This document shows positions 1 through 11,084 of a stretch of 64,000 bases of DNA, piece after piece. Position numbers and translations under genes: made by a program. The notes under the pieces are model-generated. The model made no database searches, was not told where the DNA came from, and worked only from the letters and a program-made list of their open reading frames with translations. Position 1 is the stretch's first letter; each line of letters starts with the position of its first letter. The stretch covers positions 254,964 through 318,963 of the forward strand of contig MU001694.1 of the NCBI GenBank assembly GCA_010093515.1. The letters run 5' to 3'. This stretch comes from Lineolata rhizophorae (lineage: Eukaryota > Ascomycota > Dothideomycetes > Lineolatales > Lineolataceae).

Positions 1-792
1 AGGGCGGGGCGGCAGCGGCACCGGGACCGAGGGCGACTGCACCGACTGCCTATAGCCGCCGCCGCCGTACTGGGACTGCGACCGGCCGCCGGCGAAGGGC
101 TGCTGCGCCAGCGGCGGCGTCTGGTACTGCGGCGCCGGCGGCGACCCGTAGGACTGGTACGTCCCGGTGGAGAAGCTGTACGGGTGCGCGCCGTAGCCGG
201 CGCCGGCGCCGCCCGCGCCTGCCGCGTTCCGCTGGCTCGCGTCCACGTACGCGGCGGGGTTGTATGGCGCGTGGCTGGCCGCGCTCTGCGTCCTCGACAC
301 GCCGCTCGCGGCGTACGACGACGGCGCCGGCGGCTGCGGCGGCTGCGGCTGCGGCGGCTGCTGGACGGGCAGCGCCGGCGCATACTGGTGCTGCGGCGTC
401 TGCGGCGGCGCGGCGAAGTGCTGGGGGTTGTATTCGTACATGGTTTGCGGCGAGGCCGGGCCCTGGGGCTGGTGCTGCGACGACTGGCTGCCGTGGTGGT
501 GCAGGTCGGACGAGTAGCCCGACGACGACACGTTCCCGGAGCCGTGCGGGCTCATGCTACCCATGAAGAGCTCGTCGTTCTGGCGGCCGGCGATGGTGTT
601 GCTGCGATCGCTGCCGCGGCGTTCGTCGGCGGCCGCGCCGAAGCCGGCATCGTCGCCGTTGTCGAAGCTGCTCGTCCGCCGCAGGCCGTAACCGCCACCT
701 TGTTGGTGGTGGTAGCCCGACGTCGCGTGGTGCTGCTGCTGATGGTAGCCGGCAGCCGAGTTGTAATACTGGCCGTTCTGGTTGTAGGACAT
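1..792 (-). CDS. Q/P/G/Y-rich low-complexity protein, N-terminal part (runs off the window)
   Basis: An open minus-strand frame starts at the ATG at 790-792 (MSYNQNGQYYNS) and stays open to the window edge, giving about 264 residues of a longer protein. The sequence is disordered throughout: Gln/His runs near the start, a charged patch with RRTSSFDNGDD, then PQ-rich blocks, a PYNPAAY motif, and polyproline ending in PVPLPPRP at the edge. There is no recognisable domain in this part, so no function can be given. Fungal proteins with such N-termini often carry their folded domain further on; a chitin synthase activator (SEL1-repeat) type protein is one guess, made from general resemblance only. 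Codon use is strongly GC3-biased like the neighbouring real genes, and the frame has no stop on this strand, which supports coding. The + strand frames here are shadows. Confidence 0.7.
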   Translation of the reverse strand, partial: MSYNQNGQYYNSAAGYHQQQHHATSGYHHQQGGGYGLRRTSSFDNGDDAGFGAAADERRGSDRSNTIAGRQNDELFMGSMSPHGSGNVSSSGYSSDLHHHGSQSSQHQPQGPASPQTMYEYNPQHFAAPPQTPQHQYAPALPVQQPPQPQPPQPPAPSSYAASGVSRTQSAASHAPYNPAAYVDASQRNAAGAGGAGAGYGAHPYSFSTGTYQSYGSPPAPQYQTPPLAQQPFAGGRSQSQYGGGGYRQSVQSPSVPVPLPPRP

Positions 793-3786
793 GGCGGAAG
801 AGTTCGGTGAGAAGAGCGGCCGGGCAGGGAGTTTAAAAAAAGGTTCGGATTTTTTGTGGATGCGGTGGTGTAAGCCGGACGTGTGAGGGCGGAAGAGTTG
901 GTTGGCCGCGTTCAGGCTGCGGCAGTGTCTCGAGTGGTGGGGCGAAAGCGAGCAGAGAGAGAGCGAGAGGGAGAGAGAGGCCCGCTGCTGGCAGCAGCAA
1001 TCGACAGTTTTTGCTCACTCAGTATCGCAGAACGGAGGCGGGACGGCGTGCGCCGGGTGCGCAGATGCGAAGTCGCCGCTGGAAGGACGACGCATCTGCC
1101 CGGCCGTCGGGGACGGGGCGCGTCCGTCCGGCGACGTTTGAGCGCGACGAGGCTGTATGGAAGGTGGGATAAGCGAGGCGAACGGCTGCACCGGGCTGAA
1201 GGGAACTGTGGCCGTTCGTTGCGAGCGGGTAGCGAGCGCGACGGCGGCGGCAACGTGGAGCGCACGCGCAGTGCTCTGGCAGTTCGCGGAGGGCAGCGGC
1301 GATGGGGTGTGGAGGTGGTGGCGGAGGTCGGTGGTGGAGGTCGGTGTCTTCGTAGCTCGGCTGCGGATGGCTCAGGCGGTTGAGGTTCGCGAGCCCGTCG
1401 TGCGCCGTGCCGTCAAGTGCGGGCGACCGCCAAGGCACCAAGGGGGATGCAGCGGGCGAGGGATCGCTCGGCGCTGAGAGTCTCCGGGCAAGGCTGCGGC
1501 CGGCTGCTCCACCGCTGCGGGGCGCCGGGGACCTGAGCGCGGCGAGGCTGCGGCCTGGGGGCGTTCGTGCGTCGAGGCAACCCGCGTCCTGCGTCAACTG
1601 CGACGGCTGGGCGACGGCAGCCGACTCACAAGACGTCGTACGTGCTTCACGAAAACAAAAAGGCGCCTGTGTAAAGGAGACGGCGAGCTGCAGCGCTCGA
1701 TTTCGATGGCCCCGTGCCCCGCTGCTACACGTCGACTTTGTTCAAACGTGCAAAATATTTTTCCCGGTTACATCTGGGGGTCCCCGTCGGTCTTACGTCC
1801 GCAGGCCAAACTATGTACTTGACGGCTGCTTGGCTAGCTGCTCATGAATCCCCTGTAGACATAAGCACCCGTCGACCGGTTCTCCCTAGGCGGTGGCACC
1901 TAATTGGCCGACTGCTTCAGCTACGTCGTACTAACTAGTCGTACAAAGCTCGGGGCTGATATGACCGAAGCACAAGGCCACGAGCAGTCAAACGTAAACG
2001 CCTCTCGGCATTCCTGGAACAAACGAACAATCGGTAGGGGGAAAGCATTTAAAGGCGCCTTGCCCAGGCCTCTTCGGTGCGTGTACACATCGCGAGAATG
2101 AGCCTCGCGGGCAGAATCGCCAACGCGTCCCCTCCCTCGCAAACATGCCTACAGGCGGACAACAATGATGTGATCTCAGCCGCTAGCTGGAACTTTTCCG
2201 ACCGCATGCTGTCCACACCGATTGCATGCACGATTGCGCGGTGAGACGTTCCAGTCTACCCTCGGACACTCCTAGCTGGTTTGGCGCACGTTCTGCGGCC
2301 CGAGTCGTCTTCTCGCCGTCCGAATCGTAGCGGGCAGACTTGAGCTCGCAGTGACCCATCTACGGTCGGCAGACGTTGGCCTCAGGGACGTCGTCGCGAT
2401 CACGTACCGGAGCCGTAGGACGCCCAAGACGCTTCAGCCGTGGCTCTGCGCTCGCTTCGGTCGGCAAACCGCTTCGCTGGAGACGCATGCAGCGGTCCAT
2501 GTATCCAAGGCTCAGCCACGCCGAGCGCCTGTTTCGCCAAAACCGCGTACCTGGTGAGCTACATGGCACTCCAACATTATCGCGAACCCCGCCAGGGCTC
2601 CCCTTTCGTGCGATCCGGCCCTGCTCCCACGTGTACAAGCAACCCATCTCACTCATCCCGCCCATCCGACCAACCACGCTCGCCAGGCGCTCCGTCGCCC
2701 CGCTCCCTCAAAACGGCCGTTGACAGGTTGTTCTGTCGAGCGGGCCGACGGCGGAAACCCGAGCTAAAAATACACATACCGGCCGCGATGGACGGCTCCA
2801 TCCTCCATGCAAGCCCGCCACCTCGACCCAAGACGTGCGATCAGCGGGCGATCTGGGCCGAAGCGTGGGAATGAGGCGCCCACTGCCGCCACCGGCAAGT
2901 GGGTGGTGTGGTGGCTATGCAGGGGAGGCGCTGCGTTAGTACTAAATGCTCGGGTGTGGCGCAGGGCGGGGGCGGGCCGTGGTTGTGATCCGCTGCAGTT
3001 ACTCGAGCACGTACCCACTGTGGGTACGTATCTTCTCTACCTCAAGTTTTTAGGGCTGATGCCGGGTTACAGATGGCCTGGTCGCCTGAGTAGTACCAAT
3101 TAGGCTGCGGCATGCTTGCTTCCTCGTTTGAACTGCGTACTACTACGCATGTGCGTCAGTTGACTTGCTAACGAGGGATGCAATGTCCTCGATGGAGAGC
3201 GAACCAAAGCAAACTATACCAAAATAGTGCAACTACTTGCTGTCCATCATCCGGGCTCAATGACTTGGTCTTCCCTTTTGTGGTAGAGTTGAGCGACGAG
3301 CCTCGTCACCTTCGTAGTCACGTGGCTGACCGGTGTGAGAAGTAAAGATGGCTCGTGAGGCCGATATACCGTTACACACCTCCTTGAACGTTTGCACCAT
3401 CGAGAACTTGGTCGACTTGTAGACAAGATTTTTTACGTCTCCGAAACAGCTCTTTAAAGTGAGAAGTAGACTTGGTAGTCGCGCTGGTTGTTCGACGTTA
3501 TTCTGGCTGTCCTGGAAACGGACAATGTCGCCTTAAAGTAAACCTTCTGATTCAAGATCACACCGCGTGTTATTCCTGCACACGACTAGGTTTATCCGCT
3601 AACTAAAGCATGTAGAACTCTGGTACGGCCCTTACCGCCTTTGGAATGCTGAACGTGTATTTCCCAACCTTCGACGCATAATCATGAGCGGATTCGTTTT
3701 CAGACGTATGCCAACGCGAGGCCAATATCCCTTACCAGTGTCAGCGCCTTCTAGGCCACGGCGATGGCAACTTTGTAGATTAGGTT
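793..3786. other. Long intergenic region, no supported gene
   Basis: The first few hundred bases are the promoter and leader side of the minus-strand gene at 1-792. The rest (GC-rich to about 3000, more AT-rich after that) contains only short overlapping frames on both strands without recognisable protein features. It holds one perfect palindrome at 3009-3029, listed separately. I see no RNA gene or transposon end. Confidence 0.6.
3009..3029. repeat. Perfect 21-bp palindrome
   Basis: The arm ACGTACCCAC at 3009-3018 is followed by a single T and then its exact reverse complement at 3020-3029. The 10-bp arms are perfect. It lies in DNA without a gene. It could be a dimeric protein-binding site, a cruciform-prone spot, or chance. 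Confidence 0.8.
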
Positions 3787-4624
3787 GTGCGGACAGATAG
3801 CCCGTCTCCACGGAATTATGCTAGAAAGCAAATCGTCCGCCATGGGCCAACCGCTCATCGCAATAAGCTACGGGAACAGCTAAGATCAGAAGCGCGAACA
3901 ATACACCTATTACAGCACATTCATACTGTTCAAAAAGAGACACTTGCGATTGCGGGAATTTCTTTGCCGTTATTATGCGGCCTATCGCAGACACCGATCT
4001 TGGGCATGTCCTTGAACAGCTGACGCGCTTGAGCATTTCACAGACGGCGCACTACTCCATGTAGTGTCAGGAGCTCCGCTATGCCTTACACGTGCTATCG
4101 ACCACCTGCATGACATGCGGATCAAACATAAAGACGTCAAACCGTCGAACATCCTCGTCTATCGTTATAGCGTACTTCTAACAAATTTCGGAACTTCTAA
4201 GGCGATCAGGGAGGAGGAATCAACGGGCAGCTACGGCACCGTCGGGCCGACGACACGTATTTATGCTGCTCCAGAGCTTCTGAGAGAAGGTGCTCGTCGA
4301 GGACTTGCAGCAGACATATTTCCCCTCGACTGCGTATCCTTGGATATTGCCACATCTCTTACGGTGGTGCCTAAGTATCGTGAATGGTTCAATCCGTTTG
4401 TTCTTATGATCTTTGGCCGGCGTGCGTATAGGGAAAGCGCTTGCCAAATTCTCCAACGGATTTGGTTTCTGCTTAGTTTGGAAGTCGTAGACAATGTCCA
4501 GCAAGGGGCTCAGATTGCTTGGCTCGCATTTCTCATGCTTGATCCAGACTCCAGTCGACGACTAACCTCCTGCGATTTGGTCGCACTAGCAGCAGCACCC
4601 GAACAACAGTTTTGCCTCACGTAG
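3787..4624 (+). pseudogene. Decayed serine/threonine protein kinase
   Basis: The frame from 4064 to 4624 reads as the C-lobe of an eukaryotic-type protein kinase: IKHKDVKPSNIL stands where the HRDxKPxN catalytic loop belongs, LLTNFGTSK where DFG belongs, IYAAPE is the APE motif, ADIFPLDCV the following helix, and MLDPDSSRRLTSCDL the end of the domain. Just upstream, in other frames, sit IADTDLGHVLEQ (hinge and helix D, about 3978-4022) and an ARTIHLLQHIHTVQ stretch (helix C region, about 3893-3934). The N-lobe is therefore split over different frames with no intron signals joining them, so the gene is broken. The metal-binding Asp of DFG has become Asn and the Arg of HRD has become Lys. G-to-A changes of this kind fit repeat-induced point mutation, but that is inference. 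It resembles the fungal kinase domains often attached to NLR-like or ankyrin proteins. No intact copy is in the window. Confidence 0.6.
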
Positions 4625-6288
4625 TTGACGTATTGCTCTATGTGTGGTCAAACATTTAGAGACGGTAGCATGCCTATGCACCCATTATTCAAGCCGTTGA
4701 ACGCGTCGACGCCTCCGAGCCCCCAGGCGTGCGCTGGAAATTCTTCCTGCACAGGACTGGGAGGCCGCCAAAAGAAGGTGGTTGAGCCACCACATGTGGT
4801 GGACCATGGATGTTATTTGGGGCTATTCATAGTGTGGCTGGGATAGGAAATATAGTGGCTCTGTTCTGGTGTTTATGCAGGCCGCGTTATTACGTAGTGA
4901 GAGCAATTGACTCGTAAAACGTAGGAAATAAGTAAAAGTCTGCGTATCAACCCACAAATTTGACAATTGAGTATGAGCCTTTGCAACGGAAGCGTAGCGG
5001 GATTGAGATATAACCGAACATGACATGGACGTCTGAAGTTGGGTTGCAATGTTCTTGCTACCAAAAGCCCCCGTTGCTAGTAGAAAAGAAGAGTATGAGG
5101 TCATCCATACTCTCTCACAAGTTACTATTTACAATCAGATTATAGTTTCGTGGTAAGCTACTAGAAACTCTGGTAAAATGCCGAGCAAGTCAAGCTTGTT
5201 AGCGCAGTGAGTCGAAGTTGTGAAGCATGAAGTGCACTTCCCAGAACAGATTTCGGGACGCAAAGTTTCGTGATTTCCAATAAGAGTTACTCATAAGCGT
5301 TGAACTAGCATGTGGTAGAGGTTTCGAGCACACCACAGACAATTGGAGAAGTGAAAGGGCCTCGGTTAAAAAACGATTCGAAATTTTAGTTATTCGCTCT
5401 CGAAGATATCAACAACGGATGGATGCGGCAATATCGGAGTTAAGCCTACCAAGCCGGGGGGACCATTCCCACCTCCTCGCGTTTCTCCACAGATCGGACG
5501 GAGCTAGGTCAGTTACATCCGCCGATATTTTCCAGCTATGGCTACGAACAACATCTATCGAGCAGACGGTCAAGCTTCTCGATAACTTGCTTAGTGCTAT
5601 TACTACCGTTATCTTGCGAAGGCACGGATGTTTTCTGTGTACCACGACAGAGCCAGATAACATTGGGGCTAAAATCTAGGAGCTTCTAAACAACACATCA
5701 TTTCGTTGCCATGAAAACTTTCACTAAATGCATGCCAAAAAATTGGAATATATGACCCCAACCTAGGAACCCACACGAAAGTTGGAAATTGACAAGTATG
5801 CTTAGTTCAGCTCAAAATTACTTCAAGATGGAAGATGCACGGTCTGGATAGTCTTTCCCGTTTGGAGCTTTATGCCCATTCCGACCGTGCGGGGAAAGCT
5901 AACTATTGTACGAGCCTTACTGTTTTGGCGGCTTGAGATGCATGGCTGGACCTAAAATCTCGGTCGAAATCTTCGGACCGGCGTTTGTGAAATTTGCGGA
6001 GTTTGGAATTAACTTGCTAGCACGTAGATGAGCAACGGAGTTTAGCCGTTAGCCAATTTGGCCCCCTACAACAATGACAGAAATTGTGAATTAAGGGTAG
6101 CTAGGGCTGGAGATGAACTGATATTTAATGAGGCGGCTAGCTTGCTAAAAGTCACATATACAAAAGCTTTATCAAGACGCAAGACTCAAAACTCAACTCA
6201 TTCCGGGGTATCAATCACTAACGATAATCTACTCAATCTTCTGTTCGCTTTTCACAATCTTGCTGTGATAATACCAGCCGTTCAGAAA
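4625..6288. other. Gene-poor, more AT-rich stretch between kinase relic and dehydrogenase
   Basis: Only short frames are present. The most protein-like is 5419-5679 (+, 86 codons, with ARSVTSADIFQLW and a leucine-rich helix), which I cannot assign; it may be another gene remnant like the kinase next to it. The base composition is visibly lower in GC than around the active genes. Confidence 0.45.
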
Positions 6289-7493
6289 ATGTCGGGTTTC
6301 GGTTTTCACACTACTTCCGAGGAGGTTTGCAACAAGTTCTCCTCCGAGATTAAAGGCAAAACTTGTATGCCTACCAAAAGACTCCCACTAGCTATTGTTT
6401 TTGCACCGTTCGCGCTTCATTCTAACAAAACCCTATCTCAGTCCTTATCACGGGCTGCAGTCCATCTGGCCTCGGGGCCGAAATGGCCCGCACGTTGGCC
6501 CTACACTCCCCCGGCCTTCTTATTCTTGCCGGCCGCAGACTTGAGGCTCTGCACGAGACCGCAGCCGAAGTGAAGCAGTCCGACCCCTCGGTCACGGTCC
6601 GGCTTCTTAAGCTCGACCTCGCCTCCCTAGCGCAGGTGCGCGAGGCGGCCGCCGAAGTGCTACGATACCCAGAGCCCATCCACTGCCTGATCAACAACGC
6701 CGGGTTGAGCGGCATTCCGTACAAGCTCTCTGAGGACGGAATCGAGCTGCTGTTCGCGATAAATCATGTCGGGCACTTTTTGTTTACCAATTTGATCATG
6801 CCGCGCATTCTGACAGCTGGCCCGGGGGCTCGAGTCGTCAACTTGTCGAGTGTTGGGCACCTGGGCTCCCCGATCCGGTTCGACGATATTAACTTCAAGG
6901 TTGGTGACTAGTCTACTGCATTCGACCCATACCGGCTCCTGCACAGCTGATTCTAGCGCAGAAAGGTGATTATACCTGGGTGAAAGCCTATGGTCAGTCG
7001 AAGACGGCCAATATATTGTTCTCGCTCTCCCTGGCCGACAAGCTCAAAGACAAGGAGATCACCGCTTTCAGTTTGCATCCAGGCGCAATTAGGACGAACA
7101 TATGGCGACATTTTACGACCGATTACATGTTCAAACAGGGTTGGTGAGAATTGGCTGAAACCCATAATTGCTCTATTTGCTAACTCAAAGCAAGGGTGGG
7201 TGGATGAGGAAGGGAATTCGACGGAAGGCGTAATCCATTGGAAAAATATGTCAGAGGGCGCAGCCACGTCCCTAGTAGCTGCACTAGATCCGGAGTTGAG
7301 CCGTAAGCTAAGTGAACCACCAAATTTCAAATTTGGTTAGCCGCTAACAATTGACATGTTGCTAGGTCACTCCGGAGCGTATCTGGACGACTGCCAAATA
7401 TGCAGCGCTGCGCCATACGCAATGGACAAGGATAATGCCGAGAAATTGTGGAAGTTGACGGAGGAGTTGGTAGGTCAGAAGTTCGAGTATTAA
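6289..7493 (+). CDS. Short-chain dehydrogenase/reductase (classical SDR fold), five exons
   Basis: Exons 6289-6364, 6442-6899, 6962-7139, 7195-7302 and 7366-7493 join in phase to 948 nt (315 residues). Donors are GTATGC, GTTGGT, GTTGGT and GTAAGC; CTAAC branch sites lie in introns 1, 2 and 4. The acceptor of intron 3 (AAG at 7192-7194) is unusual and the least certain join. The protein has the NAD(P)-binding TGCSPSGLG motif (residues 29-37), INNAG (109-113), the catalytic Ser in NLSSVGH (about 161) and the YGQSK catalytic pair Tyr188/Lys192, so it should be an active oxidoreductase. It is similar to the retinol-dehydrogenase-like fungal SDRs that start with a short helix followed by GKTFLITG. 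Substrate unknown; probably cytosolic, as there is no signal peptide or membrane segment. It ends only 80 bp from the stop of the convergent Zn2Cys6 regulator. The in-frame stops seen without splicing are all inside introns, so this is not a pseudogene. Confidence 0.85.
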
Positions 7494-7573
7494 TGAATCG
7501 GGGAAGAGGACCGCCAGTTCAAACGCGGTAATGAGTGTGTAAAATAGACACGCTCATGTCTTTCGGTATCCCC

Positions 7574-10500
7574 TCATCTAGCATAGTTTTGGGGGCGTTT
7601 CCAAATAGCAACATGGGCTATCCGATTTCCTTGTGTAAATCCCGTTTGAATTCCAGGGAAACGCCCATTTACTGAATGGCAGCGCCTTCGTAGGCTTGCG
7701 TTCAGCATCAACAACTCGTGGATACTCCAGTATCCCGCTGTTTTCTGTCTTTGCTTCCGATTGCTCGAGAGCGTAATAACAAGCAGGACCGCCAAAACCG
7801 CTACAACAATGTATGCTGTGACCAAGGCCGAAACAATATTGACCCGTTCCTTCCTACCAGCTTCTGTTGTTGGACACGCTGGACATGCTGGACCGGCGGA
7901 CTCGTGGTGGGTAGAAGTCTTCAATATCGTGCGATCAGTCGAAGGGCTTCTAGGAGGCCATCTGAAGGCATTGAAAAGAATTTGGGCCCCCGAAAAGCGG
8001 TTTGTAGAGCGGCAGCGGAGTCCGTAGCCGAGTAGAACACTATCGTAAAAGGCCTGCGGGATTGCAAGGAAACCTTTGCCGACCGGTCCGGCGTCCCAGC
8101 GCTGCATGATTGGCAGTGAGTTGGAAAGCATCGGGATAGGTAGGCGCGCACTGTGGCCTGCGTATAGACTGGAGATGGCAGGGAGTCCAAACGGATAGAC
8201 CTTACGACTCATTGCTGGGTAAGTGACTTTGTAGTAGTCCACACCATAAGATTCTGCGAACGGGAAAGTTCCACACATCGCCCAAGGCAGAGTCGCTTGA
8301 CTAGATCTAAAACAACATCGATTGAGCTCAGATGAAGGTATTTCTGTAGTTTGCAGGCGATATCGTAGAATTGGCAGGCTGTATTCACCATTAGCTACGG
8401 TTTTGCGTACCATGCCGGATGAAGGGATATCACTCACCGTCGCCACGCTGAGCGTTGGCTCGCTGATGCCAGTGATAGCTGGCTCGTTGACCGTTGAAAC
8501 GGTATAGTCCCAGTCAGTATTCTCCAGCCAGGAAAGAAACTCAGCGTCAGTGCCGAGGGCCAGCGATCGCGACGCGTCCAAAAATTGCTGTTCGGGAATC
8601 GATGTTGTAGGTGGCGGCGCACTGCACGGCGCCTGGGTGTTACCGGAAAGCAGCCTGTCCAGGATACGTTTTAGAATTCTACGACCGTGATGGCACGACT
8701 GATAGCTCCCATCGACGGGCTTGACCGCCCCCAGATGAGAAACAAACACACTGAGATCTTGGATGATTTCAGAGCGTGGCAAAGATGTTTGCGCGATCCC
8801 AAAGAGTTGCTCCTGCTTGAGAAGTTCGATTGCGATTAAACCAGCGCTAGGAAGGCCCTGGCTCGACAACTGGTCACGCTGTGTCAATAAATAGCATGAT
8901 TGGGCCTTCAGGTAGGAACTTACTACATAGGAGAAATCCGTTTGAAAGTCAAGGTAGAAGTCACGTTTGTCCGCTAGCGACAAGACAAGAGACAACATCC
9001 TTCGCGCAATATCAACCAGTCTACCTGATTCTGCCCCGGTTCGCTTAATAAGGGCTCGTTGGAGGAGAAAGTCATTGTGCAGATACTCTAGCCTTATCAA
9101 AATAAGGTATATGGCGTGGAGGGGGCGGTGCCCGACGGATGTAGGATCTTCACGGACAAAAAGCGGGAGAGAATTCCAGCTTCTGGCCGCCTCGACTGTG
9201 ACGTGCCTTTGCTTGTGAGCAAGAGGAAAGTAGCGGACCGGGCCCAGGTTGCTTACTGAACTTGTTCTGCGAATCGCTCCATTGAAGTCCCCAATGATAG
9301 TTCGAGGATGTCCTCCCGAACCTTGCTAATATCCAGCCATATCCGCGCGTAAGTCGATCGTCTCAGCTCCTCCTTACGGTTCCATCCGCGTTCGTCGAGG
9401 TCGAGAAAAGCCTTGCTCAAGTCAAAATCTGTCGCAAACAGCTCCTCTCCGGCAACATCCAAAGGCAACTGCATCACGCAGTATCGGCGAGACAATCGTG
9501 GTGGCCGCCCCATCATTGTCGAAATACATTTGTCTCGCGAATAGACACAGATGAAGACGAGTTTTCTGCATTCGGCAAGAAACAGCGGCGTCTGGTCGTC
9601 CACCTCTATCTTTTGGTGCAAGCCAAACGCAGTGACAGAGCTGACGACTTCGCCCATCTGGCGCCATGCCGCCCCACCTGAAAATATGCTTTAGTACAAT
9701 TGCGCCCCGGCCAGACCTGCTATTTAGGTTCGCTGGGACACTCACTGTCTTCTCCTCTGAGGTTGATGGTAACCACCGTGCATTCGTATAGCATCCAGAG
9801 ATAGGCATCGTTTATAGCATTTAAAGTTCTACAGATGGCAATACAGTCATCTGCGGCTTTCGTCATCTGGGTTGCAAGCAGTCGTCGGTCTATCTGCTCG
9901 CCGCAGTCGTCCACGAAAATCGGATCCCATTCTCAACGTTCAGTCAGTGACGATGTATGAGGCACCACTAATACAACAGGATACGGGAGTCTCTTACCTT
10001 GCAGGTTGAGGCACAGCATCGCAACGACAACAAAGATAACCCCAGCTGCTTCAAAGCGGAGGTTCTCCCCGGTCCACAGATCTAGCCACTCCGTGGGCGT
10101 CACGCTTCCATCGAAAGAAACAGCCGCGGCCGTGTTTCGCCACATAAACTTCGACAGTTTCTCTAGCTCGGCTTGGTCCTGCCTCTGCAGCACATCGCCA
10201 TGCACCCGCCACAAATTGAGCATGAAGTGTTTGACCACAGGCTCCACGATCACGACCCCAGCGCACAGGTTAAACCACCGCGACACAAACTGATCCAACT
10301 TGGGCACATCTCTCAACAGCCTCAGAATGCTCACCCCCTTGGCCACCCTCGCCGCGTCCACGACGTAACCACCCGGCACCGTCAACCCGTCGTCCGCGTC
10401 ATCTCTTCCACTTCCACGGCCACTTCCACGGCCACTTCCTCGTCCCTCTCCAACACCGACGTCCTCGTCGCCCACCGAAACTCCGCCCAAACACTTCTCG

Positions 10501-11084
10501 TGCTCCGCCAGCACCGCCGAGTACGACGTCACGCCGAGGAACCCGTACGGCGCAGGCGGCGGCGACAGATGGGACCTCGCCCGCGGCGACAGCGACCGCT
10601 GGCGGTCCCATTGGACGAGCTCCGCAGGCTGGCCCGTCCTAGGGGGTAAAAATGCCGACGCCGACGCCGACGCCGACACCGACGCGGCGCGTCCTCTCTC
10701 GTCGGCGGCGCCTCCGCCGCTGCCCGTCGACGTGGCCGGCGGGCTGCACACCTGGGCCGGGTCCGCCGGCAGCGGCATCACGGGGAAGTTGGGCGTCGCG
10801 CTGCTCGTCCCCGGCCCCGGCCCCGTCCCTGTCCCCGGGCCGGGCGTCGAGGACTCGACGGTAACGCCTCGACCGCGCGTCATGGGCGCCGGGTGGTAGA
10901 CGCATCTCGGCGCCTTCCGCAGACGCGCGCACCGTCCGCACACGGGCATGACATGGTCGCAGCGCAGCTTGGCCTTGCGGCAAGGCTCGCAGGCCTGCAG
11001 CTTGCCGTTGCGGCGGTGTGTCGGGTTCAGGTTGGGTGTGGCCGCCTTGGTGCGGAGGTGCGAGAGTGCTTTGATCCTGGACAT
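7574..11084 (-). CDS. Zn2Cys6 transcription factor with fungal-specific TF domain and a C-terminal membrane-like segment
   Basis: Four exons, 11084-9998, 9931-9746, 9677-9257 and 9206-7574, join in phase to 1108 residues. The start is the ATG for MSRIKALSHL; the frame is open slightly upstream but without ATG. The binuclear cluster CEPCRKAKLRCDHVMPVC-GRC-(x8)-C uses Cys 32, 35, 42, 49, 52 and 61 and binds DNA. A disordered Ser/Gly/Pro region with (RGSG)n repeats follows, then the regulatory middle-homology domain (from VSRWFNLCAGVVIVEP to RLEYLHNDFLLQRALIKRTG). The last 300 residues do not resemble the family: they contain a hydrophobic run IVSALVTAYIVVAVLAVLL and then basic NRKQRQK about 64 residues before the stop. 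Targets are unknown. The neighbouring dehydrogenase is a candidate, by proximity only. The least certain join is intron 3 (acceptor AAAG at 9207-9210). An unseen intron in exon 4 would change the C-terminus. Confidence 0.85.

Noticed and set aside
6900-7365. Stops in the SDR at 6289-7493 suggesting a pseudogene
   Set aside because: All of them fall inside introns with consensus signals; the exons join in phase.
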